A model generated the notes under the pieces. It searched no databases and was not told the DNA's origin. It saw only the letters and a program-made list of their open reading frames with translations. Both the position numbers and the translations under genes were made by a program. From assembly GCF_022180385.2 (NCBI RefSeq), contig NZ_BQME02000001.1, forward strand, positions 946,501 to 1,010,500: a stretch of DNA of 64,000 nucleotides. The letters run 5' to 3'. Shown piece by piece: positions 7,777 to 19,860 of the stretch (positions within the stretch are counted from its first letter, which is position 1; every line of letters starts with the position of its first letter). This DNA comes from Paenibacillus sp. L3-i20. Lineage in GTDB: Bacteria > Bacillota > Bacilli > Paenibacillales > Paenibacillaceae.

Positions 7777-8058
7777 ATGGTAGAAGAAAATCTGGAAATG
7801 CTGCAAGCGATCAAAGTATATAAAGCACTTGGCGAACCTACCCGGCTAAAAATTGCTCTTCTGCTAATCGAGGAGAAAAATTTATGTTGCTCAACTATTG
7901 GGAACAAGCTGGCAACTGTCGCTGGATCGACACTTTCTCATCACTTGAAGCAGTTAACGGAATGTGGATTACTGAACCTGCGCAAGGACGGCACCTACAT
8001 CTACTACAGCGTCAACCGTGAAGTTGCGGCCAAATATGCCCCTTATTTGTTGGAGTAA
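7777..8058 (+). CDS. ArsR/SmtB-family winged-helix repressor
   Basis: This 93-residue protein is an ArsR-family winged-helix repressor. VYKALGEPTRLKIALLL begins the fold, STLSHHLKQLTECGLL is the recognition helix region, and RKDGTYIYYSVN is the wing. The usual metal motif ELCVC is replaced by LCC (NLCCSTIG), which could still bind a thiophilic metal or act as a redox switch. The ATG at 7777 follows GAGGGA; the longer reading from 7708 runs through the operator. No effector gene lies downstream in the same direction, which is unusual for the family (see the operator at 8072). Confidence 0.85.
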   Translation: MVEENLEMLQAIKVYKALGEPTRLKIALLLIEEKNLCCSTIGNKLATVAGSTLSHHLKQLTECGLLNLRKDGTYIYYSVNREVAAKYAPYLLE

Positions 8059-8071
8059 TTTTTTTCGTTTA

Positions 8072-8093
8072 TATTTCTGTATATCTAGAAATA
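8072..8093 (+). promoter_or_regulatory. Second operator copy, downstream of the arsR-like gene
   Basis: This site has TATTTC-N10-GAAATA, identical in half-sites and spacing to the one at 7725-7746; here the arms extend to an 8-bp perfect repeat (ATATTTCT / AGAAATAT). A strong ribosome-site-like GGAGAGAGGGGG follows at 8109, but it leads only to a 7-codon frame. The regulated gene that should follow appears to be missing. Confidence 0.6.
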
Positions 8094-8112
8094 TAAAAAT
8101 ATTTAGGCGGAG

Positions 8113-8139
8113 AGAGGGGGACTCATGTGCTCCCCCTCT
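8113..8139 (+). terminator. GC-rich hairpin after the second operator
   Basis: The perfect 9-bp stem AGAGGGGGA / TCCCCCTCT has a 9-nt loop. No proper T tract follows on either strand. It may stop transcripts from arsR or block read-through from the opposite side. Confidence 0.4.
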
Positions 8140-8278
8140 TCTGCTTAAAGTAATGTTCAATTCGTTGCAGAACGACTATTTTATCTAATCCTCCATAGTT
8201 AATTGTTCCTCGATATGTGAATACCTCTTCTTCCCAGTCGATTACGGCTATCGATATTCCCATTGGCGAGTTAAGCAC
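8123..8278 (-). CDS. Possible small protein downstream of the AraC-type regulator
   Basis: A 46-51 codon frame reads from GTG at 8278 or ATG at 8263 to a TGA at 8123, 20 nt after the AraC-fusion gene. The composition looks coding (a run of IAVIDWEEEVFTYRG, then IEHYF), but neither start has a clear ribosome site. It may be a small coupled gene or the tail of a lost one. I do not recognise it. Confidence 0.3.
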   Translation of the reverse strand: MLNSPMGISIAVIDWEEEVFTYRGTINYGGLDKIVVLQRIEHYFKQKRGST

Positions 8279-8298
8279 AATAGAATCTACGACGCTTC

Positions 8299-9912
8299 TT
8301 ATACAAGAGCACGCATCACATCATCTATCTTTTTCCTGTGGGAGAGTATCCCGTAACTCATCCAGTTAAGGAAATCAACCTCAATGATTCGTCTATGACG
8401 AACTGCTGGGAGTGACTTCAAAAGATAGTTGGCATATCGTTTCTTCTTATTTATCTCCAAAATTTCATAGGTAACGAACAACAGATCCGCATCCAATTGC
8501 GCAAGTAACTCTGGCGTCAATGCTACTTTCCGAGCATGACTTGTTAATTGCTTTACGAGAGGATGTGGCGTTAGTTCAAGATCACGGTAAAGAATTGGAC
8601 CCGTATAACCCTTATCGGGACCGGCATACAACTGAATTTCATTTTCACTTACCCGTAGAAAAGCAACGTTATGATCGCGGTACTGGCGGAGTGCCTTGCG
8701 AGCCGAATCTGCTTTCCGTTCATATTCGGAAATAACTTGATCAACCTTGGCATGTTTGCCCCTACCTAGCAAATCTGCTACTGTTTGTAAGGATTGCCTC
8801 CAATCCTCTCCTTGACTGGATATATGATAAAGAGGAACCTCTTTTTCTGGGGTTTCAAATCCCCATTTTTCAGAAAAACCGCAATCTACCATAATAAAAT
8901 CTGGCTTGCACGGAAGTGTGACCGAATATTTATCGGATAACTCAACTGTAGGTATATGATTGAGACCCAAGTAGGATGGCGTGCCCCACCCTACTAAGGA
9001 GCATTGCAAGAGAGGTGTAATGCCGAGTGCCAACATAAAGTCCTCCAAAAAAGGAGCAAATACGCGAATATCTTCTCGATAATGACGTCGATATTGCCCC
9101 GGTGACAGACCTACCGTCTGCTTAAAACGCCTGTTAAAATAAAATTCATTGCCGAAACCTACGCTCTGGGCAACATCAAATAAACGATCATCGGTCGCTT
9201 GCAGTAATTGCTTAGCCTTGTCCATTCGAATATCGGACAAATACGTTAACGGAACCTGACCTGTCATCTCTTTAAACAATCGAGTATATTGTCCACGTCC
9301 AACATTGGCCATCGCAGCCATTCGGTCCACCGTCCAGACATCGTCATAATCCTGGTGTAACAGCTCGATCGTAGTTTCCACTGCTTGTCGACTGCCCTGA
9401 ATAATAGAAGCTGAACTATTTTGCTTAAAAATATGACGAAGCAACATCTGAAATCGCAATTGCTGATCAAATAAAGTCAATTCATCATTTGTTTCGGATG
9501 AACAATCACTATAGAGTTCTTTGACCCATTCCAAGAACTGAAAAAACGGAGAGCACTCAAGCTCTCCTACATAAGGAAACGACGGACTCTGTTGTTCTTG
9601 TGAAGAAGTAAAACCAACATCATTTTTATAAAAGATTTCAAAGAGTATTTCATAATAAACAAGTCCCAAATTCCCTGATTCGATACCAATCTCCATATTA
9701 GGCGTAGTAATAAAGCATTTGCCACGTACTAGCCGGTAGCCAAATTCATTGAGAGTAAGACGCCCTTCGCCTTCAGTAAATACAAGCAGCCGATAGGCTC
9801 CATTTCCGGGAATTTCCTTCTGCTCATTAACTCCACTCCCCCTATAATCTAATCCGATCATTCGGTAAAACATACTTGGTGCAGCAACTTTTTTTGCAGT
9901 AACTTCATCCAC
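8299..9912 (-). CDS. AraC-family regulator fused to a siderophore-binding domain (Btr-like)
   Basis: This 537-residue protein has three parts: a cupin-like sensor (1-185), an AraC double HTH (about 185-285, with VDRMAAMANVGRGQYTRLF and the second motif DVAQSVGFGNEFYFNRRF), and a C-terminal periplasmic-binding-protein-like domain (290-537). The last part is normally extracellular in FecB/FhuD-type proteins; here, without a signal peptide, it senses ferric siderophore in the cytosol. Bacillus Btr, the bacillibactin uptake activator, has this layout. GTG at 9912 is chosen because GGGAGGTGA lies 7 nt before it; a GTG at 9927 lies inside that ribosome site. It follows the siderophore-binding lipoprotein gene after a terminator, so it probably regulates iron uptake genes. 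Confidence 0.86.
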   Translation of the reverse strand: MDEVTAKKVAAPSMFYRMIGLDYRGSGVNEQKEIPGNGAYRLLVFTEGEGRLTLNEFGYRLVRGKCFITTPNMEIGIESGNLGLVYYEILFEIFYKNDVGFTSSQEQQSPSFPYVGELECSPFFQFLEWVKELYSDCSSETNDELTLFDQQLRFQMLLRHIFKQNSSASIIQGSRQAVETTIELLHQDYDDVWTVDRMAAMANVGRGQYTRLFKEMTGQVPLTYLSDIRMDKAKQLLQATDDRLFDVAQSVGFGNEFYFNRRFKQTVGLSPGQYRRHYREDIRVFAPFLEDFMLALGITPLLQCSLVGWGTPSYLGLNHIPTVELSDKYSVTLPCKPDFIMVDCGFSEKWGFETPEKEVPLYHISSQGEDWRQSLQTVADLLGRGKHAKVDQVISEYERKADSARKALRQYRDHNVAFLRVSENEIQLYAGPDKGYTGPILYRDLELTPHPLVKQLTSHARKVALTPELLAQLDADLLFVTYEILEINKKKRYANYLLKSLPAVRHRRIIEVDFLNWMSYGILSHRKKIDDVMRALV

Positions 9913-9971
9913 AGGCTCACCTCCCACCTTCTAGTTGTGAGAACTATTATCATTTAAATACAATATAACAT

Positions 9972-10008
9972 AAAAAAGAGCACTTCAACATCGCTGCTGA
10001 AATGCTCT
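9972..10008 (-). terminator. Terminator of the siderophore-binding lipoprotein gene
   Basis: An 11-bp stem with one mismatch (AGAGCACTTCA / TGAAATGCTCT) is followed by six T on the minus strand. It lies between the lipoprotein gene and the AraC-fusion gene, so the regulator may be made from read-through or from its own weak promoter. Confidence 0.75.
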
Positions 10009-10044
10009 CTTTCCTATTTCATAGAATAACTAATTATCACATTA

Positions 10045-11067
10045 TTATTGAAGCAAGTGCTTTTCTAAGTCTTCCATCTTGAGCTGATTAGCTGTAAAAG
10101 CTCCCGTCTGCCAGTAGGTACGTTCTACAAAATATACGTTGCCGTTTTTAACAGCAGAATTAGTTTTCCAAAGCGGATCGTTAAGTAAGTTATCAATCGA
10201 TTCTTTATTTTCAGGTGAGGACCATGAGCCATTCGAAGTCAGAACAATTATATGGTCCGCTCCAAGGTTCGGTATTACCTCCATAGAAATCGTATCAATA
10301 AACTTCTCCATCTCTGCGACCAATTTAGGCGGGGTCAATCCCAGTTCCTTGTACAAAATAGAGCCAACAAATTTATTTTTTATTCCCAAAATGTTAAGAT
10401 CTTTCTCTCCGATATTAAGACGAATTACAGCAACGGATTCTGTCCCGATCTTTGCTTGTAGTTTTGATTTCATATCGGCAACCTTCTGATCGTAATCCTT
10501 GATTAATTGCTCTGCCTTTTCCGACTCTCCAACTAGATCGCCTATTGTACGGAGAATTGCCGAGGCACCTCCTCCGACATCTTCGTCTGTCAGCCGATAA
10601 GTAGGAGCAACTTTAGAATATTTTTCATATATTTCAGGACTTGCATATCCATCAGAAATAATAAGATCTGGCTTCGCCTCAAGCAGTGATTCAATACTTC
10701 CGGTAATATCATATTGAGGTACGCTCAATTTCAAATATTCCTGTTTACCCCACATCGGATGGTACCACTGTACAATTGGCTCAACTCCTAATGCAGCTAG
10801 ATAATCTTCCAAATAAATAGCAGCTATTCGCTGTGGCTTAGCTGGAATTTTCACGTCGCCGAAGAAGTCTTTTACCACACGTGTTTCACTCTTTTCCGCA
10901 TTCTCAGCCGTTGCTGTAGTCTCAGTGCTGACTGCGTTTCCTTTATTCGTCGATCCTTCTGTTTGCTTTTCCCCTGAATTACCGCAACCAGTAAGTACCG
11001 TAACAGCAATAAGTAAACCAACCATTCCACTCCACAATATTTTGCGCGTTCTTGCGAATGCCACCAT
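10045..11067 (-). CDS. Iron-siderophore ABC transporter substrate-binding lipoprotein
   Basis: This 340-residue protein has a lipoprotein signal (LLIAVTVLTGCGNSG, Cys about 28) and a low-complexity Thr/Glu linker to about residue 60. A class III (FecB/FhuD/FeuA-like) binding fold follows, with RVVKDFFGDVKIPAKPQRIAAI as the usual family opening. It binds a ferric siderophore outside the membrane. No permease or ATPase gene lies next to it, so it must share a transporter encoded elsewhere. A Fur box lies about 50 nt upstream, indicating iron repression. It pairs with the AraC-siderophore-domain regulator downstream. Confidence 0.88.
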   Translation of the reverse strand: MVAFARTRKILWSGMVGLLIAVTVLTGCGNSGEKQTEGSTNKGNAVSTETTATAENAEKSETRVVKDFFGDVKIPAKPQRIAAIYLEDYLAALGVEPIVQWYHPMWGKQEYLKLSVPQYDITGSIESLLEAKPDLIISDGYASPEIYEKYSKVAPTYRLTDEDVGGGASAILRTIGDLVGESEKAEQLIKDYDQKVADMKSKLQAKIGTESVAVIRLNIGEKDLNILGIKNKFVGSILYKELGLTPPKLVAEMEKFIDTISMEVIPNLGADHIIVLTSNGSWSSPENKESIDNLLNDPLWKTNSAVKNGNVYFVERTYWQTGAFTANQLKMEDLEKHLLQ

Positions 11068-11117
11068 GTTCTGCCCACTCCTATATAAATGGTAATGTAA
11101 CGAAACAACAATTTAAT

Positions 11118-11136
11118 TAAAATGATTATCATTCTC
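11118..11136 (-). promoter_or_regulatory. Fur box
   Basis: On the minus strand GAGAATGATAATCATTTTA matches the 19-bp Fur consensus at 16 positions. It lies about 50 nt upstream of the siderophore-binding lipoprotein start. The remaining 11137-11398 stretch before the CRISPR array holds no gene that I can support. Confidence 0.82.
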
Positions 11137-11398
11137 ATTTCGCTCAAAACCAATTATAGCACCTTGTTCTTTACATACAATGTCTATTCTTTGGCAAATC
11201 TTTTATACAAACACGCTATTTTGAGATTCTGGTTATGCGAGTCTCGTATTGTAAAATCAACAAAGAACCTACCACTTCACATATGTTTAAAGGATGAAAC
11301 GCCGTTAACAGGTACTGCATTCGACGAAACTGGCTATTTCATCGACATCCCATACTGGGTGTGACTATTTAGAGTCGCTCAACTGATCTAAGACATTT

Positions 11399-14132
<2,734 letters not shown>

Positions 14133-14313
14133 AGCGATTTTAGCTTAAATTACACAAAAAGAACCCTATATTTAAGGGAAATCGCATGAAAACCAGTTAA
14201 TAAATATGATTTTGTATACATTCCGACCTTTTTATGACCTTTTCAAATATTAAATCCGGTGCGAATGTCCCCGGGATTTCATGTGAGCTATACATTCGCA
14301 CCAGACTTTCGCA
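14133..14313 (-). promoter_or_regulatory. Leader of CRISPR array 1
   Basis: This is the AT-rich stretch between cas2 and the first repeat. It contains a perfect 11-bp inverted repeat (GGTGCGAATGT at 14258-14268, ACATTCGCACC at 14292-14302) around a 23-nt loop with the core TTTCATGTG. The same element, loop length and distance (about 125 nt from the array) occur at array 2. AGCGA directly abuts the first repeat in both leaders. Confidence 0.8.
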
Positions 14314-14613
14314 CTAGAATATAAGTGGCCCTTCCAAGTCCAATGCTTCTTTTACACCCACATGCTCCACCTTATTCTTATAGTTGTTTCCTAGTTGATA
14401 GAATCTAAGACTATCCTGATCCTTATCGATAATATCGAGTAGTTTTAATTTTAATTCTGTAAATTGAGCTGCATCTACTATACATTCAAATACAGAATTT
14501 TGAACCCTCTGACCGTAACTTTGGCATGTTTTAGATACCTGTCGCAGCCTTCTCTGACCATCACTGCTGATGGTGCTTACATCATACGTTATTAACACCA
14601 ACAACTTAAACAC
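14314..14613 (-). CDS. cas2: CRISPR-associated endonuclease Cas2 (type I-C)
   Basis: This 99-residue protein is Cas2, the central dimer of the Cas1-Cas2 spacer integrase. LVLITYDVST at the N-terminus carries the metal-binding Asp at the end of beta-1, and QRRLRQVSKTCQSYGQRVQNSVFEC is the family's usual alpha-1/beta-2 region, cited here in parts: RRLRQVSK and SYGQRVQNSVFE. It starts with GTG 1 nt after the cas1 stop, so it is translationally coupled. It is the last gene of the cas operon, just before the array 1 leader. Confidence 0.95.
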   Translation of the reverse strand: MFKLLVLITYDVSTISSDGQRRLRQVSKTCQSYGQRVQNSVFECIVDAAQFTELKLKLLDIIDKDQDSLRFYQLGNNYKNKVEHVGVKEALDLEGPLIF

Positions 14614-15645
14614 CTACTTCCACAGAAAAGGCGGATACTCATCCAGATCATCACGCAGGTACCTAGCTAATAGTAAAGCCTGCACATGAGGCACAAGTCC
14701 CCAAGAAATCTTCTCCCCTAAATAGGGATGTGTGATCTTCTCTTGCTTCTTTTCTTGCCATGCCTTTAAAAACGTCTTCCTACCATCATCCTTCATAATA
14801 ACCGCGCCGTTTTCTTTCTTGAAAAAATCTTCACTGTTCAAAATTTTCTTATTGATTAATGATAATACAAATTTGTCTGCAAAAACCCCTCGCAATTCTT
14901 CCATTACATCGAGTGCCAAAGACTCCCGCCCTGGGCGATCTCGGTGCAAAAATCCAACATATGCATCTAATCCAACAGCTTCCAAAGCAGCAGCCATATC
15001 TTTAGATAACAATGTATAAGCAAAGGATAACATTGCATTCACATTATCAAGTGGCGGCCTTCGATTTCGATTATGAAAATAAAAATCTTCTTTTTGTTGC
15101 AAGATCATATGATTAAACAATCTATTATAAGAAACAGCAGCTTGACCTTCCAAACCTCGCAATCTCTCTAAATCTTCACAATCCCTAACATCAATAATAA
15201 TAGAAGATAACTGCTGCGAAGCAGCTTTAAACTGAGCAACATCAATTCGTAAGGGATAGTCTCTTGTCATTCTTTCAAGCATCCATTTGTGGTTATATAT
15301 TTTACCGACAATGAAATTACGAGCTATTTTTGCTGATATCACTTCATCTTCTGACACCAAATATTGCTTCTTTCTCAAAATAACATTACCTTTGCTCTGT
15401 CCTATTACTCTTGCTAGAAAACGCCCACTCATCGTCATAAAAACGATATCGATATTGCGTTCTGCACAATAGCCCATTAACGCCGGGCTTGCTCCGGTGT
15501 AGCCGAAAGCGATAATTGATTCAATGTTATGAAGAGGTATTCTTCCTAACTTCTCTTGTTCTTTCAGCAATAAAATATTATCACCGTCAAGTGACATATA
15601 CACATCTGGTTGCGTAACATACAACGTATTCAGTAGTTTTTTCAT
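14614..15645 (-). CDS. cas1: CRISPR-associated integrase Cas1 (type I-C)
   Basis: This 343-residue protein is Cas1, the metal-dependent integrase that inserts new spacers at the leader end. The N-terminal beta domain (TLYVTQPDVYMSLDGD) and the helical catalytic domain with the conserved Glu (LEGQAAVSYN), the His (GFLHRDRPGRESLALD) and the Asp/Glu after it are visible. Length fits type I-C. Its ATG overlaps the cas4 stop. Confidence 0.97.
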   Translation of the reverse strand: MKKLLNTLYVTQPDVYMSLDGDNILLLKEQEKLGRIPLHNIESIIAFGYTGASPALMGYCAERNIDIVFMTMSGRFLARVIGQSKGNVILRKKQYLVSEDEVISAKIARNFIVGKIYNHKWMLERMTRDYPLRIDVAQFKAASQQLSSIIIDVRDCEDLERLRGLEGQAAVSYNRLFNHMILQQKEDFYFHNRNRRPPLDNVNAMLSFAYTLLSKDMAAALEAVGLDAYVGFLHRDRPGRESLALDVMEELRGVFADKFVLSLINKKILNSEDFFKKENGAVIMKDDGRKTFLKAWQEKKQEKITHPYLGEKISWGLVPHVQALLLARYLRDDLDEYPPFLWK

Positions 15646-16298
15646 TCCATAATTTTCCCTTCAACATAACTTTTCACGGTTCGTTTAGTCATCAATTCTG
15701 GTAAACATATGTTATGAAGGGAACAACTCTTACAAAATGAACCTGTTTTCACTTTCGGTGTATGTCTGCGTCTGTAGTAATCCTGCATCTCTGAGAAGAT
15801 TCGCTGGACCTTATGCTTTATTTCCAAAGTGATGGGGACTTCAACTCTATGTTTTATTTCATTGTAGAACATATAGGCTACTTCTATTTCACATAACAGC
15901 ATCTCTTCCAAACAAATTGCTTGTGCAGCCAATTGTAAAATATCTTCGTCATTTGTTTTTGGTTTGCCACGTTTATATTCAACCGGGTAAGCGACATACT
16001 TCCCTTCGGCTCCAAATACTTCTACACCGTGATCACTTCTTTTAAACTCCACAACATCGCAAATGCCTGAAATGCCAAGTTTATTTGACTTAACAGGCAT
16101 TCCGCGAACGACGAGCTTGTCTCCTCGTTTTTCTCTTGTAAACGGCTTATCAGCATTCCTATGCAGATGTTGCCCTTCAATCGTCTTTACATTTTCTTCC
16201 CATTGTTGTTCAATGTGAATCAATGCCCATTGACGTTTACAAAATTGAAAATGTTGTATTCCAGATAACATAAGATAGTCATCTTCGTTATAGGCCAT
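15642..16298 (-). CDS. cas4: CRISPR-associated exonuclease Cas4 (type I-C)
   Basis: This 218-residue protein is a RecB-family nuclease with an iron-sulfur cluster. It trims prespacers and selects those with the correct PAM during adaptation. The first cluster Cys is in FQFCKRQWALIHIE and the other three in the C-terminal FCKSCSLHNICLPE. The nuclease motif EYKRG (PVEYKRGKPK) and a QAICLEEM motif lie between. ATG at 16298 is chosen over the TTG at 16301. The start overlaps the end of cas7, with no strong ribosome site, so it is coupled. Confidence 0.95.
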   Translation of the reverse strand: MAYNEDDYLMLSGIQHFQFCKRQWALIHIEQQWEENVKTIEGQHLHRNADKPFTREKRGDKLVVRGMPVKSNKLGISGICDVVEFKRSDHGVEVFGAEGKYVAYPVEYKRGKPKTNDEDILQLAAQAICLEEMLLCEIEVAYMFYNEIKHRVEVPITLEIKHKVQRIFSEMQDYYRRRHTPKVKTGSFCKSCSLHNICLPELMTKRTVKSYVEGKIME

Positions 16299-17151
16299 CA
16301 ATAATTTCGACTTTCAGACCTTCCAATGACTGCACATCAAATCTGTAATCTGTAAATTCTTTTGGCTCAGCTACAAGTTTCTCTACCAGCAATGAACGAT
16401 GTACTTTCGCTGACGAGTATTGTCCTAACTTAGATGTATGCTCCCACCAAAAAACTTTATGAACTTCCATACTTCCTTCTGGTCTAGCTGAAGATAAGTC
16501 ATTTTCGAATAATGTAATAAGTGCTTGCTTAAATTTTTGTGCATCCTCTTTCGTAAATTGAGTTTTCTCCGCCAATTGTGTATTAATGCTACCCTTGAAA
16601 AGGTAAACTCCTGAATCTACACGGTGCTTCATACCCATCGTATCAGATCCTTTCGAATTACCAGGTTCGGAATTTACACTTTTTGTGATTTGTATGCTTG
16701 TAATATCAATGGGATCAAGGCTTGTTGCTGTATGAATAGATACTGGGCCTCTGACGCCCACGGAGACACCTGAGCCTGCTTTATCTGATTTGAATGCAAA
16801 CACTTGTCCAAAGCTCCGAACATCAATCCACTCTAGACAAGCTATCTGAGCAAACTCATCGCTAGATCCTGTTTTGGACTTCAATATTTTACCTAGCTCA
16901 ACATTGGAATCGGCACGCTCTCTCAAACTACCAAACGTATCATTTTTTCTGTCATTTGATTGTACAAAAATGGATTCTCCCATATCTTGCAGGCGATTAC
17001 GAATCTTTCTCTTCAATGCAACGTCGGATATCTCACCAAACCCATCATAATTTTGACGAGGACGGTTGCCGTTAAGTGGATCACCATTGGGGTTAGCTTT
17101 CGATACGGATAGTACAACAGCAAAATCAATTTTATAATCCAAAATCGTCAT
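16288..17151 (-). CDS. cas7: Cascade backbone protein Cas7 (Csd2, type I-C)
   Basis: This 287-residue protein is the RAMP subunit that coats the crRNA in several copies. It opens with the typical Cas7 strand and loop (DFAVVLSVSKANPNGDPLNG). Later GVRGPVSIHTATSLDPI and the MGMKHRVDSGVYLFKGSIN region match Csd2. In type I systems the thumb of each Cas7 flips out every sixth crRNA base, which matters for the regulatory RNA at 19918. GGGAGAG precedes its ATG, 13 nt after cas8c. Confidence 0.95.
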   Translation of the reverse strand: MTILDYKIDFAVVLSVSKANPNGDPLNGNRPRQNYDGFGEISDVALKRKIRNRLQDMGESIFVQSNDRKNDTFGSLRERADSNVELGKILKSKTGSSDEFAQIACLEWIDVRSFGQVFAFKSDKAGSGVSVGVRGPVSIHTATSLDPIDITSIQITKSVNSEPGNSKGSDTMGMKHRVDSGVYLFKGSINTQLAEKTQFTKEDAQKFKQALITLFENDLSSARPEGSMEVHKVFWWEHTSKLGQYSSAKVHRSLLVEKLVAEPKEFTDYRFDVQSLEGLKVEIIDGL

Positions 17152-17164
17152 ATTTTATCTCTCC

Positions 17165-19069
17165 CTATTCGTTGATTGGCTCTGCAATAACATCTTCATC
17201 TTTATCCTTTTTCTGATAAAGCTCATGCCGCTGACTATAATAACCTAATAGATACAAGCCTGTTAGGGGTCTATTATTAAACTCGTCTACTGGGAGACGT
17301 GAACCTATTTCATCAATAATTCTATTCAAATCTGTTGCCTTTCTCCCTAACCTTGCTTGATACGGCTGTAGACATTGTTGAATTGTATTCCACGTTCTCT
17401 CTGGATGCTTTGAGAACGCATTCATATAGCGGATAGCGTTGCTCGCACGATTCTCATCTGGACCAAGTGCACGTCTTTCTAGCACATCAGCCACTGCCAA
17501 CAGACGTCCAAACAAGTAATTACGATCATTATTACTTTGATCTAATGCCACATTCGATTTCTCCCTTCTATTGATTAATGCGCAAGTGATACTAAGCGTC
17601 TTCTCCCACTCCCATTTTTCCATAGCAACAGGATTAGAAGCACGGTGAAACGCACTCATTTCAATATCACGAGGTATTTTTTGACCATCTACAATACAAG
17701 GAAACATTCGCTCCATCAGGCCTTTGACGATTTTATCTCCTGCACGTGGTCCATATGCAGCAAATGCAATATCTTTTGTCGCAGGAGCTCCGTAAAATTG
17801 AACAAATTTACCTTCTTCATCCTTGCGATAACGATGCAACCATGCACATGATGAATGCCACTTAACAAGTCTGTCCAAATAAAGTTCTTTATTCATGCTT
17901 CGATAGTACAGTACAGCCATACGTCCAGTTGTTGCAGAATCAAGGATCATAATATTTACATCCGATTTTGTAGAAACGGCAAGCCGATTTTTGTAACCCT
18001 CTAATGCCTTCGCAACTTCGTTTGCAAACTCTCGATAAGTAAATGGAATGGTCTCCTTTACTTTGGAAACGGAAGGAAAAATATCAAAAGATTCCTCCGT
18101 TAATCCTGGTAAATCCAGTTCCCTATTCGCCCACACAAGAAATACTCGGCCATCAATAATTTTACCTTGCCGATTAATGAGCCACTTTAATGCATTATGT
18201 GCCTTCTGCGATACATCATAGCTAATACTAGCTACTTCAAATCCCTTATTAAAACGTCCACGGAACGTGAATCCCGTATCATCATTTGCTGAAATTAACT
18301 TTGCCTTATCTCCGGCATTTCTGATCTTATTAGCATGTTTATCAGTGCTTGGCAACAACTCACCTGTCACATAACAATAATCTGCTTCGCCAAGTTGCTG
18401 TCGATAGTATTGAATAAAAGATTGATGCATCTCTTTGTCCTTCCACACATCATTTGATAGTGGGTCATGTGAATGGACATTAAATCTAATAAACACACTT
18501 TCAGGACCACCAACAATAACAGAATAGATAGGTGGCTTTGAACCATATCGCTCTTCATACTTCTTATCCCATTTATTAATTAATCGCCCATCTTCATCTG
18601 TATAAAGCACCTTATTTTCCACTAAATCTTGAATAAGGCAACCCTTGGACAAGTAAGTGTACATACTTTTAACCTTAGGGACAGCATAAGGAGAATTTGC
18701 CCACTCACCTAACTTACTAATGTAAGCTACAAAAGGATCTTCTCCCTTTTTAACCTCCCCACCATAGGCTACAAAGTCCCCTGCTACATAACTTAATTTA
18801 TCATGTAGTGGATATGGCGCTACTACAGCACCTGCTCTGCTAGCGGATTTCTCTGTGCAAGGAATGAGGGTACTTCCGTCGGACTTATCAATAACTGTTG
18901 CAGAATGATATTTTCCGTCTTCCGTTATATTTAATTGGACATGTGCCGTTTGAGTCGTATGTGAAATTGGTAGCAGCGTGTACTCTTGATCGTTATGTTT
19001 TTTTTCGATCTTACCAACGTGCTCTAAATTAAACTCGTAAGTTTCATATAAATGGAGTAGCCAACTCAT
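17165..19069 (-). CDS. cas8c: Cascade large subunit Cas8c (Csd1)
   Basis: This 634-residue protein is the type I-C large subunit that reads the PAM and starts R-loop formation. It has the Csd1 opening [13 protein letters not shown] with [16 protein letters not shown], and the long family body, ending with a helical region that in I-C also yields the small subunit Cas11c from an internal start. [17 protein letters not shown] and the [15 protein letters not shown] tail are typical of Csd1. Its ATG overlaps the cas5 stop (ATGA). Confidence 0.96.
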   Translation of the reverse strand: MSWLLHLYETYEFNLEHVGKIEKKHNDQEYTLLPISHTTQTAHVQLNITEDGKYHSATVIDKSDGSTLIPCTEKSASRAGAVVAPYPLHDKLSYVAGDFVAYGGEVKKGEDPFVAYISKLGEWANSPYAVPKVKSMYTYLSKGCLIQDLVENKVLYTDEDGRLINKWDKKYEERYGSKPPIYSVIVGGPESVFIRFNVHSHDPLSNDVWKDKEMHQSFIQYYRQQLGEADYCYVTGELLPSTDKHANKIRNAGDKAKLISANDDTGFTFRGRFNKGFEVASISYDVSQKAHNALKWLINRQGKIIDGRVFLVWANRELDLPGLTEESFDIFPSVSKVKETIPFTYREFANEVAKALEGYKNRLAVSTKSDVNIMILDSATTGRMAVLYYRSMNKELYLDRLVKWHSSCAWLHRYRKDEEGKFVQFYGAPATKDIAFAAYGPRAGDKIVKGLMERMFPCIVDGQKIPRDIEMSAFHRASNPVAMEKWEWEKTLSITCALINRREKSNVALDQSNNDRNYLFGRLLAVADVLERRALGPDENRASNAIRYMNAFSKHPERTWNTIQQCLQPYQARLGRKATDLNRIIDEIGSRLPVDEFNNRPLTGLYLLGYYSQRHELYQKKDKDEDVIAEPINE

Positions 19070-19785
19070 AGTTTCCCCCTCCCTTCTAATTCATCAGATA
19101 GTACATCCACTGGCTCAACATTTCCCTGATCGAAATATTTAGGCTTCATATCAGAGATAATTCGAACTTGCTCACATTGTTCTGGTCGAATAAATTGAAT
19201 AATGCCATTTCTCATCACCGGACTCCATAGACGCACTTCCAACTGCTCTCTTCCTGTTTCATCCGGATAGTTAATTCCATGTATCATATTGCCAAGATGA
19301 ATGTCTCCGTAATTATCATAAAAACTTTCACCTTCACCGAAAACACAGGGTTCAACATATGCTTGGCATTCCCTCGCCCCAAGAAAAACATCCCTGCGAC
19401 CTCCCGCTTGAAGTGAACGCTTGAATACATTGTGGTGCTTATTTTCGTTGCGATCAAAAGCCATCTCTGGACGGTTCAAATTGAACTCAAAATGTGATCT
19501 AACCTGATAACACGGTTCCTTCAAATAAGTGTAGTTCGCTAGCGTATTTCCACCGCTATATTCCAGTGGACGAATGCCCTTCGACTCCATACGGATCGGA
19601 TTCATAATTCTCACTTCATCTATCACCATAATGAGAGTGGGCTTCCAGTAAATAGATTCCACAATTCCCTTCAGTGCTTGATAAGTCGGGACTTGGTAGC
19701 TAAGCTTCTCACCTCCCAACTTAGTTAGAGGGTCCGTAAACAGGGCGTAATCGCCATATATAACAAATTCCACTGAATTTCTCAT
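19066..19785 (-). CDS. cas5: crRNA-processing Cas5 (Cas5c/Cas5d, type I-C)
   Basis: This 239-residue protein is the I-C Cas5, which replaces Cas6: it cuts pre-crRNA at the stem base and stays on the 5' handle. The N-terminus [20 protein letters not shown] and [19 protein letters not shown] are family hallmarks, and the [18 protein letters not shown] segment is typical of Cas5d. AAAGGAGGTGA precedes the ATG. It is the first gene of the six-gene cas5-cas2 operon, with its own promoter at 19870-19898. Confidence 0.96.
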   Translation of the reverse strand: MRNSVEFVIYGDYALFTDPLTKLGGEKLSYQVPTYQALKGIVESIYWKPTLIMVIDEVRIMNPIRMESKGIRPLEYSGGNTLANYTYLKEPCYQVRSHFEFNLNRPEMAFDRNENKHHNVFKRSLQAGGRRDVFLGARECQAYVEPCVFGEGESFYDNYGDIHLGNMIHGINYPDETGREQLEVRLWSPVMRNGIIQFIRPEQCEQVRIISDMKPKYFDQGNVEPVDVLSDELEGRGKL

Positions 19786-19860
19786 AGATTCACCTCCTTT
19801 CTAAAATTACATTTGTTTCTATAAATAGAATATTACAACGATATCTATAAGTAAAGTATT

